A stretch of DNA of 21,541 bases, taken from NCBI GenBank assembly GCA_964356135.1, contig CAYHGV010000050.1, forward strand, positions 1 to 21,541, in the 5' to 3' direction. The notes below the pieces were generated by a model that saw only the letters and a list, made by a program, of their open reading frames with translations, made no database searches and was not told the DNA's origin. A program made the position numbers and the translations under genes. Within the stretch, counting starts at the first letter, position 1. Each line of letters starts with the position of its first letter. Shown piece after piece: positions 11,568 to 17,921 of the stretch. Source of the DNA: CAYHGV01 sp964356135. GTDB taxonomy: Bacteria > Hydrothermota > Tepidihabitantia > CAYHGV01.

Positions 11568-14144
11568 ATGAAATCCTCCGAGATTCGTAAGAGTTTTTTG
11601 GAATTTTTTAAAGAACGGGCGCATCAGATTGTTCCCAGCGCTCCGCTCGTGCCCAAAGACGACCCGACCCTGTTGTTCACCTCAGCCGGGATGGTACAGT
11701 TCAAGCCGCTCTGGGCAGGAACGGTTCCCCTCCCCTATAAACGGGCGGTGACCATTCAGAAGTGTTTGCGGGCATCGGATATCGAACAAGCGGGCAAGAC
11801 GATAAAACACCACACCTTCTTTGAGATGCTCGGCAACTTTTCGTTCGGTGATTATTTCAAATTGGAAGGGATTACCTGGGGATGGGAATACCTGACAAAG
11901 GTTGTCGGTCTGGATAAAAAACGGATGTATGCTTCGGTATTTGAAACCGATACCGAGGCTTATAAAATCTGGCAGGACGAGGTCGGCATGGAGCCAAACC
12001 GCATCTACCGGCTGGGCGAGAAGGATAATTTCTGGGGACCGGCAGGTGGTGCCGGTGCGTGCGGACCGTCATCGGAAATCTACTTCGATATGGGAGAAGA
12101 ATTTGGCTGCGGCGAAAAGGCATGCGGACCGGGCTGTGACTGCGAACGCTTTGTAGAAGTGTGGAATATCGTCTTTCCCCAGTATGACCAGCATAACGAC
12201 AAACGGTTGCCGTTGAAGAATCGGGGTGTCGATACCGGCATGGGCTTAGAGCGGTTGACGATGGTTTCCCAGAATAAGAAATCGAATTACCATACCGATA
12301 TTTTTTCCCCGTTGATTCAGGCTGCATCCAATATCCTGGAAAAACCCTATGGCAAAAATCGGACCGACGATATTGCCATCCAGACGATCGTCGACCATAG
12401 CCGGGGGCTCGTTTTTGCGATCGGCGAAGGAATCCTGCCGTCGAACGAAGAGCGGGGTTATGTTATTCGAAGAATTTTGCGCCGGGCGCTGTTAGCGGCA
12501 AAAAAACTCGAAATAGAAGAACCATTCCTCTATCGGCTCTCGGGCGAAGTAATTGAACTTATGCAGTCATACTACCCGGAACTGGTAGCAAAACGGGAAC
12601 AGATTGCGTTGATTGTCAAATCGGAAGAAGAGCGGTTTTTAAAGACCCTGGATGAAGGACTTTCGATTCTCGATCGGCTGCTGGGTGAATATTCCAAAGA
12701 GAAAATTATTCCCGGGAAAGAAGTTTTCAAACTCAAAGATACCTATGGCTTCCCGGAGGAATTGACGAAAGAACTTGCTGCCGAGAAGGGTTTTTCTATT
12801 GATTGGCAAGGGTTTGAAGAAGCGATGAAGGTTCAGCAGGAACGTTCGAAGAAAATAGCACCTAGCGATGGCTTCACTATCGCCGAGAAAGTGACATACG
12901 AACAATTTAAACAGGAGTTTATAGGGTATACTGCCGATGAAATAAACACCGAGATTGTTGATTTTAGCAAACCGGAAAAAGACATCTCTGAGGTAGTTCT
13001 CGCCCACACCCCGTTTTATGCGGAAGCTGGCGGACAGGTGGGTGACCAGGGCAGGATTACGGGCTCGGATTTCGAGCTTGAGGTTCTCGATACTTACTAC
13101 AAACAAGGACTTTCAATCAATAAAGTCAAAATCAAAAAGGGAACAATTAAAAAAGGTCCGGTTTTGGCAGCGATCGATAAACCCAGGCGCAGAGAGATCG
13201 AGCGGGCGCATACCGCCACCCATCTTTTACATTCGGCGTTAAGAAAAATCCTGGGTGATTATGCCCGACAGGAGGGTTCGTTCGTCGAACCGGGGCGGTT
13301 TCGATTCGATTTCACCAGCCCTGAACCGCTCTCCAAAGAACACTTGAAAAAGATTGAAGCCAAAGTTTATGATAAAATTTTAGAAGACATCGAAGTTGAA
13401 AAATTCGAAACTTCGCTCGACGAAGCGAAAAAACTTGGGGCGCTCGCGTTTTTCGGCGAGCAATACGGCGAAAAGGTTCAGGTGATAAAAATCGGTGATT
13501 TTTCAATGGAACTCTGCGGCGGCACCCATCTCCGCCGGACCGGTGAAATCGGACTGTTTAAAATCATTTCCGAAACCGGAGTTGCCGCCGGCATCAGGCG
13601 AATCGAAGCGCTGGTTGGGGAGCGGGCGTATGCGGCAGTGACCGGGGAACGAAAACTGTTGAATGAAGTAAGTGAAACTCTTGGTGCCGGTGAGGAACTG
13701 CTGGCGCAACGGGTGACTGAAATTCTAACGAACGAGAAGAACCAGGAGATAAGACTACGGAAGCTTTCCTCCCAGACGGTTAACTTCGTTCTGGATGAGC
13801 TTTTGGCGGGTGCCGCAGAAATCAATACTATAAAAGTAGTTACCGGCAGTTTTGACTATTTCGAAACCGCCGACCTGCGGCTCCTGGTCGATCGGGTAAA
13901 AGAGAAAGAACCAAAAAACATCGTCGGCTTTTTAAGTTCGACCATGGCAGAACGGGCAGCATTCGTCGTTTTTGTCAGCGATGACTTAACCAGGAAGGTT
14001 CAAGCAGGGAAGATTGCCCAGGAAATCGGAAAGGTTTTAGCGGGCGGAGGCGGCGGCAGGCCGGATTTAGCCGAAGGCGGCGGCAAAAAGGAGAAAATTC
14101 CAGAAGCAGTTGAAGTTTTTAAAAAACGCATTGCCGCTTTATGA
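11568..14144 (+). CDS. alaS: Alanine--tRNA ligase
   Basis: This 858-residue class II synthetase charges tRNA-Ala. The N-terminal catalytic core has motif 1 region SAGMVQFKPLWAG, motif 2 HHTFFEMLGNFSFGDYFK and motif 3 GVDTGMGLERL. The tRNA-recognition domain follows, then the editing domain with zinc-site residues HTATH (His548, His552) and CGGTH (Cys650, His654) that clears Ser- and Gly-tRNA-Ala. The C-Ala domain ends GGGGGRPDLAEGGGKKEK. All domains are present and the length is usual. Between motifs 2 and 3 the insert CGEKACGPGCDC is a cysteine-rich segment, common in many AlaRS. The order recA-recX-alaS matches many bacteria. ATG 11568 has no Shine-Dalgarno (CTCTTCC precedes it). Confidence 0.97.
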   Translation: MKSSEIRKSFLEFFKERAHQIVPSAPLVPKDDPTLLFTSAGMVQFKPLWAGTVPLPYKRAVTIQKCLRASDIEQAGKTIKHHTFFEMLGNFSFGDYFKLEGITWGWEYLTKVVGLDKKRMYASVFETDTEAYKIWQDEVGMEPNRIYRLGEKDNFWGPAGGAGACGPSSEIYFDMGEEFGCGEKACGPGCDCERFVEVWNIVFPQYDQHNDKRLPLKNRGVDTGMGLERLTMVSQNKKSNYHTDIFSPLIQAASNILEKPYGKNRTDDIAIQTIVDHSRGLVFAIGEGILPSNEERGYVIRRILRRALLAAKKLEIEEPFLYRLSGEVIELMQSYYPELVAKREQIALIVKSEEERFLKTLDEGLSILDRLLGEYSKEKIIPGKEVFKLKDTYGFPEELTKELAAEKGFSIDWQGFEEAMKVQQERSKKIAPSDGFTIAEKVTYEQFKQEFIGYTADEINTEIVDFSKPEKDISEVVLAHTPFYAEAGGQVGDQGRITGSDFELEVLDTYYKQGLSINKVKIKKGTIKKGPVLAAIDKPRRREIERAHTATHLLHSALRKILGDYARQEGSFVEPGRFRFDFTSPEPLSKEHLKKIEAKVYDKILEDIEVEKFETSLDEAKKLGALAFFGEQYGEKVQVIKIGDFSMELCGGTHLRRTGEIGLFKIISETGVAAGIRRIEALVGERAYAAVTGERKLLNEVSETLGAGEELLAQRVTEILTNEKNQEIRLRKLSSQTVNFVLDELLAGAAEINTIKVVTGSFDYFETADLRLLVDRVKEKEPKNIVGFLSSTMAERAAFVVFVSDDLTRKVQAGKIAQEIGKVLAGGGGGRPDLAEGGGKKEKIPEAVEVFKKRIAAL

Positions 14145-14166
14145 AAGACTGCCCAACAAATCTCGC

Positions 14167-14387
14167 TGTCATTGCGAGCCCCGATTCATCGGGGCGAAGC
14201 AATCTCAGTTCTTGCAAATCAAAGCGATTGCGGAGCTTGTTGATGTCGCTCCACTCCATCTATGCTGCGCATTTCCGAGTTCGGCTCGTTTCGAACCGCC
14301 AGCGAGGAATCTCCTTCTTGAGTTTGCTTCGGCTTTGCCTCGCAACCGCTTACGTGCGCCATGTAACATGGCGACCTCGCAATGACA
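14167..14387. mobile_element. 221-bp MITE-like element with TGTCATTGCGAG ends
   Basis: TGTCATTGCGAG (14167-14178) and CTCGCAATGACA (14376-14387) are perfect 12-base inverted ends. Just inside the left end is the hairpin CCCCGATTCATCGGGG (14179-14194), followed by GCGAAGCAATCTC. The TCATTGCGAG...GAAGCAATCT wording matches a repeat I know from many unrelated draft bacterial genomes. It has no coding capacity of its own. Fragments of its interior recur at about 2200-2220 and, inverted, at 17737-17768. Confidence 0.7.
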
Positions 14388-14468
14388 CCATACTTTTCCG
14401 GTAGCCAAAGTGTCAAACATTTTCTGCTTCCCTTAATAATTTTTATGAAGCATACCGGGAGAACCATC

Positions 14469-14530
14469 CAGTCGGATGAATCCGACTGCCAGACTGATAA
14501 AAAGGCAGTCGATGAATCCGACCACTACAG
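14469..14530. repeat. Pair of GTCGGATGAATCCGAC palindromes, one with a GTAG head
   Basis: CAGTCGGA-TGAA-TCCGACTG is a perfect 8-bp stem at 14469-14488. A second, imperfect copy (GTCGATGAATCCGAC, one G missing) is at 14508-14522, followed by CCACTACAG. Read on the minus strand this gives CTGTAGTGGTCGG, so a GTAG head precedes the palindrome. This resembles the head-plus-palindrome layout at 7476 and 15713 with a different stem. Confidence 0.65.
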
Positions 14531-14555
14531 AAAAAAACGAGCTTAACCCTACCCC

Positions 14556-15707
14556 ATGGTAAAAATTCAGATAAGGAGAAAAAAGTCGCGCCGTCAGCAT
14601 CGCTGGATATTTTCCAATGAAATAAAGAAAGTTGAAGGCTCTCCGAAAGGTGGCAACACAGTAAAGATTTATGAAAACGACAGATTCATTGGGTCCGGCA
14701 TTTACAACCCCCATTCGCTCATTGCCATCCGGCTCTATTCTCAATACGATGAAAACTTAGACTTGGATTTTTTAAAAAAACATATCACTATCGCCCACCG
14801 CTACCGGCAGATGAAACTACCGGCGGAGACCGATTTCCGGCTGGTGTTTGGCGAAAGCGATTCCCTGCCGGGCTTGGTCATCGATAAATATAAAAATAAT
14901 TTTGTCATCCAGATGTATGCTTTGGGAATAGATTTGAGAAAGGAACTTATTTGTGAAGCTTTGAAGGAACTATTTCCGGTCGAATCGATTTACGAGAAGA
15001 ACGATTTCAATCTGCGGGAGATCGAAGGATTGGAACGCAGAGAAGGAAATATCTTTGGGGAAGTGCCGGAGCGGATAGGTATCAGCGAAAACGGCGTCAA
15101 ATATTGGGTGAATATAATGGAAGGACAGAAAACCGGCTTCTATTTCGACCAGCGGCTGACCCGAAACCGGGTGCGCGCTTATTCCCAAGGAAAACGGGTG
15201 CTCGATTTATTCTCCTATACCGGCGGCTTTGCCATTAACGCAGCACTCGGAGGGGCGAAAGAGGTTCTGGGAATTGAGGTTTCGGAAAAAACGGTCGAGT
15301 TAGCCAACTCTAATTCTGCGTATAATAATGTAGAAAAAGTCTGTCATTTCGAACCGGGAGACGTTTTTGACCTTTTGAGGGATCTTAAAGATAATTTCGA
15401 CCTTATAATCCTCGACCCGCCGTCTTTTACTAGGTCACAAAAAGAACGCCGGGATGCGCTCCGGGGCTATAAAGAGATAAACTTAAAGGCGATGGAACTA
15501 TTGGCTTCGGGCGGCATCCTCGTAACCTGCACCTGTTCCCGCCACATTTCAGCCGATGATTTTACCGAATGCCTTGTTTCTGCGGCACAGGATAGTAAAC
15601 GGGACTTTCGTATCATCGAACGGATGGGTCAGGGTCCAGACCATCCGGTTTTATTGGGTATGCCCGAGACCGAATACCTCAAATGTTACTTCCTGGAATT
15701 TCTTTAA
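14556..15707 (+). CDS. Class I SAM-dependent rRNA methyltransferase, RlmI-like
   Basis: This 383-residue protein has the RlmI/YccW layout. An N-terminal PUA-like domain (about 1-75, with HRWIFSNEI) is followed by a linker domain with the family motif GQKTGFYFDQR, then the Rossmann methyltransferase with VLDLFSYTGGFAI (motif I), EVSEKTVELAN, DLIILDPPSFTRS (motif IV) and VTCTCSRH, which holds the candidate catalytic Cys. RlmI makes 5-methylcytidine at 23S rRNA position 1962 in E. coli; the same target here is an inference. ATG 14556 gives the normal family start but has no Shine-Dalgarno; CCCTACCCC precedes it. The next ORF may overlap or follow it closely, with a palindrome pair between them. 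Confidence 0.88.
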   Translation: MVKIQIRRKKSRRQHRWIFSNEIKKVEGSPKGGNTVKIYENDRFIGSGIYNPHSLIAIRLYSQYDENLDLDFLKKHITIAHRYRQMKLPAETDFRLVFGESDSLPGLVIDKYKNNFVIQMYALGIDLRKELICEALKELFPVESIYEKNDFNLREIEGLERREGNIFGEVPERIGISENGVKYWVNIMEGQKTGFYFDQRLTRNRVRAYSQGKRVLDLFSYTGGFAINAALGGAKEVLGIEVSEKTVELANSNSAYNNVEKVCHFEPGDVFDLLRDLKDNFDLIILDPPSFTRSQKERRDALRGYKEINLKAMELLASGGILVTCTCSRHISADDFTECLVSAAQDSKRDFRIIERMGQGPDHPVLLGMPETEYLKCYFLEFL

Positions 15708-16450
15708 TTTTGAACAGGTCTTTAGACCTGTTTCTACAACCCATTCAGTTCTGTAGAAACAGACCTTCAGGTCTGTTAAAATTTCTGTTTTTATTCCTTG
15801 CAGTTCAAGGCGTCAGCCTTGCTGCTTTTCAGTTTCAGGACCCCCATATCCCCAATAACGAATTCACATCCTATCAAGCTTTTGAAAAAGGCAAAGTTGT
15901 CCCGATTGAACGAAGCATTAGTATCGAGAACAACTGCTATCGCACTGAGCATACCGACAGTACGGGTCTTTTGGTCATCTCGGTAATTGATATTCAATCC
16001 TTGAAGACCGTTAAAGTAGAAAAATTCCGCTGGGGTAAGCCGACATTACGGGTTGTTTGTGATTCGACCGGAATTACGGTTGAGGATTTACAGAAAAACA
16101 AGCAGCGCCGGTTCCATCATTCGGGTCCGGTCTATGACCGCCATACCTTGTGGGAGGTTTTTCGCGGCTTCCCGTTTAAAGAGAAAAAAAGTATCGAGTT
16201 TCCACTGTTAGTGCCGGAATTAGAAGTGATAACCGCAGTGGTGAGCCTGGAAAGGCAGGAGGTGATCGAGACCGATTTCGGCAAAATCGAATGCTTCAAG
16301 TTGAAGATGGCGCCGAAAGGAGTGATCGGCTTATTATACAATAAACGCTTTTATTTCTGGTACAGCTCCACCCCTCCCCATCCATTGATCTTATATCAAG
16401 ACAGTGATGGCAGAATAACAAAAATTCAGAAGCCACCCGAATACAAGTAA
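15683..16450 (+). CDS. Exported DUF3108-like protein with repeat-derived 5' end
   Basis: The mature part (from about FQFQDPHIPNNEF) is beta-rich. It ends with a DUF3108-like block, IETDFGKIECFKLKMAPKG...LYNKRFYFWYSS followed by HPLILYQDSDGRI, typical of periplasmic or outer-membrane-linked proteins of unknown function. A clear signal peptide, LLKFLFLFLAVQGVSLA, begins only at about residue 32. The single ATG (15683) overlaps the methyltransferase gene by 25 bases, and TTG 15710 is the other standard option; both would translate a palindrome pair (15713-15777) as a prefix before the signal peptide. A CTG at 15773 would start right at the signal peptide. The signal sequence itself contains another palindrome (CAAGGCGTCAGCCTTG). 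The true start is uncertain. Confidence 0.6.
   Translation: MLLPGISLILNRSLDLFLQPIQFCRNRPSGLLKFLFLFLAVQGVSLAAFQFQDPHIPNNEFTSYQAFEKGKVVPIERSISIENNCYRTEHTDSTGLLVISVIDIQSLKTVKVEKFRWGKPTLRVVCDSTGITVEDLQKNKQRRFHHSGPVYDRHTLWEVFRGFPFKEKKSIEFPLLVPELEVITAVVSLERQEVIETDFGKIECFKLKMAPKGVIGLLYNKRFYFWYSSTPPHPLILYQDSDGRITKIQKPPEYK
15713..15777. repeat. Inverted pair of GTAG-headed REP-like palindromes (head-to-head)
   Basis: AACAGGTCTTTAGACCTGTT (15713-15732) has its head as CTAC at 15734-15737. The second copy has GTAG at 15753-15756 and the stem AACAGACC-TTCA-GGTCTGTT at 15758-15777. These are the same two subtypes as at 7476-7573 but in the opposite relative orientation. The pair begins six bases after the rlmI-like stop and lies within the open frame of the next gene. 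Confidence 0.8.
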
Positions 16451-16497
16451 TTGCCCGTTAAAATCTTTCCTTGAAGGAAAGGGGAACAAACTCAGTC

Positions 16498-16525
16498 TTG
16501 ACCGAAAAATAATCTTCGTTACAGT
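16498..16525 (+). promoter_or_regulatory. Probable carA promoter
   Basis: TTGACC (16498-16503), 16 bases and TACAGT (16520-16525). The carA ATG is 13 bases after the -10 box, so the leader would be about 7 bases with no room for a Shine-Dalgarno. A CTTTCC-TTGAA-GGAAAG hairpin lies just upstream at 16466-16482. Confidence 0.4.
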
Positions 16526-16538
16526 AGATTCACAAAAC

Positions 16539-17612
16539 ATGCCCAAATTCCTTCCCCGGCTCGTTTTAGAAGACGGCTCAGTTTTCGAAGGCACATCATT
16601 TGGTTATGAACGGAGCGTTGCCGGCGAGGTCGTTTTCAATACCGGGATGGTCGGTTACCCGGAATCGTTGACCGACCCTTCCTATCAGGGACAGATTCTG
16701 GTCCTGACCTATCCGTTGATCGGAAATTACGGTGTACCGAAACCGAAGAAAAAATACGGACTTTTGGAAAATTTCGAATCGGAGCGAATTCAAATCTCCG
16801 GGCTGGTCATTTCCGATTATTCTTATGAATACTCGCACTGGAGTGCAGTTCAAAGCCTCTCCTCCTGGCTGAAAGAAGAAAAAATTCCCGCCCTCACCGG
16901 TGTCGACTGCCGGGCTTTGACCAAACGGCTGCGCGAGCACGGAGTGATGCTGGGCAAGATAGTCTCAGGAGACACCGATATACCATTTTTCGACCCCAAT
17001 TGCGAAAATCTGGTCAAACGGGTGAGTGTCAAAGAACCGGTTTTATACAAAGCCGGGAAACGGCAGCTGGGTTTACTTGACTGCGGGGTTAAACACAGCA
17101 TTATCCGCCATCTGCTCCAGCGGGGAGTTTCGGTCATCCGTTTTCCCTGGGATTTTCCGGTTTTTGATAACGCCTGGACCTTTTCGGGACTGGTGGTTTC
17201 GAACGGCCCGGGCAATCCGAAAATAGCGGATACGACGATTCAAACCATTAAACAAACGTTGGACTATTCGCTGCCGATACTCGGCATCTGCCTGGGCAAT
17301 CAGCTCGTAGCCTTAGCCGCCGGTGCGGATACCTATAAGCTGAAATACGGACACCGGTCACAAAATCAGCCCTGTCTGCAAGTAAACTCCGAGCGCTGCT
17401 ACATCACCGCCCAGAATCACGGTTATGCCGTCAACGAAGAGTCTTTACCGGAAGGGTTTAAGGTCTGGTTTAGGAATGGCAACGACCGGACCAACGAAGG
17501 CATTCGGCACTGGAAAAGACCGATTATGTCGGTTCAGTTCCATCCCGAGGTCTCGCCCGGTCCGACCGATACCGGTTTTATCTTTGATGAATTTTTGAGC
17601 CATGTAAAATGA
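16539..17612 (+). CDS. carA: Carbamoyl-phosphate synthase small subunit (glutaminase)
   Basis: This 357-residue subunit hydrolyses glutamine and channels ammonia to CarB for carbamoyl phosphate, the precursor of pyrimidines and arginine. The N-terminal CPSase small-chain domain shows FNTGMVGYPESLTDPSYQGQILVLTYPLIGNYG. The class I amidotransferase domain has SNGPGNP, GICLGNQLVALAAGA (nucleophile Cys251), KYGHR, NHGYAV and QFHPEVSPGP (His335, Glu337). The usual His after the nucleophile loop (GICLGHQ) is Asn here; this is a tolerated position in some members. ATG 16539 has no Shine-Dalgarno. carB follows 309 bases later, separated by a dense repeat region. Confidence 0.96.
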   Translation: MPKFLPRLVLEDGSVFEGTSFGYERSVAGEVVFNTGMVGYPESLTDPSYQGQILVLTYPLIGNYGVPKPKKKYGLLENFESERIQISGLVISDYSYEYSHWSAVQSLSSWLKEEKIPALTGVDCRALTKRLREHGVMLGKIVSGDTDIPFFDPNCENLVKRVSVKEPVLYKAGKRQLGLLDCGVKHSIIRHLLQRGVSVIRFPWDFPVFDNAWTFSGLVVSNGPGNPKIADTTIQTIKQTLDYSLPILGICLGNQLVALAAGADTYKLKYGHRSQNQPCLQVNSERCYITAQNHGYAVNEESLPEGFKVWFRNGNDRTNEGIRHWKRPIMSVQFHPEVSPGPTDTGFIFDEFLSHVK

Positions 17613-17921
17613 ACAACAAAAGATTGAACCACAAAGCGCACGAAGAGCACAAAGGAAATATTCGATGCGAAGCATGGATTGAATCCGCCATGCACCTTGG
17701 CGGATGAAATCAACCACAGATACACACAGATGAAATACGAAGTATAGATGGAGCAAGGCGACATCAACACGGATAAAGAATTCAATTCCAACCACGGAAG
17801 ACACGGAAAGCACGGAAGGGGAAATAACTATCAATGCACACAGATTAATGCCGATGAACACGGATAAAAAATTAATACTAACCACAGAAAACACTGAAGG
17901 CACGGAATGGTTCAAATCTAA
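17613..17921. repeat. carA-carB gap made almost wholly of periodic CAC tracts
   Basis: At least five tracts lie in 309 bp. They are CACAAAGCGCACGAAGAG (from 17627), CACAGATACACACAGATG (from 17711), CACGGAAGACACGGAAAG (from 17790), CACACAGATTAATG...AACACGGATAAA (about 17833-17869) and CACAGAAAACACTGAAGG (from 17880). Each repeats a CAC(A/G)(A/G)A core every 9 or 10 bases. Between them sit the hairpin at 17683-17705 and a fragment at 17737-17768 that matches the interior of the 221-bp element. No gene is seen. Confidence 0.8.
17683..17705. repeat. ATCCGCCA/TGGCGGAT hairpin repeat, copy 2
   Basis: An 8-bp perfect stem encloses the loop TGCACCT. It matches the inverted sequence of the hairpin at 216-236 at 19 of 21 positions. 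Both copies lie inside ACCAC-type tracts. Confidence 0.65.

Larger units (their letters stand above)
14145..14555. other. alaS-rlmI intergenic region
   Basis: The 411-bp gap contains the 221-bp inverted-end element (14167-14387) and a pair of GTCGGATGAATCCGAC palindromes (14469-14530). Short frames here are made of these repeats. No gene or clear promoter is seen. Confidence 0.6.

Noticed and set aside
11302..11571. 89-codon ORF between recX and alaS
   Set aside because: It is composed of the 104-bp element and CAC tracts and overlaps alaS; no protein-like features.
14110..14467. Short overlapping ORFs after alaS on both strands
   Set aside because: They lie inside the 221-bp inverted-end element and its flanks and have no protein-like pattern.
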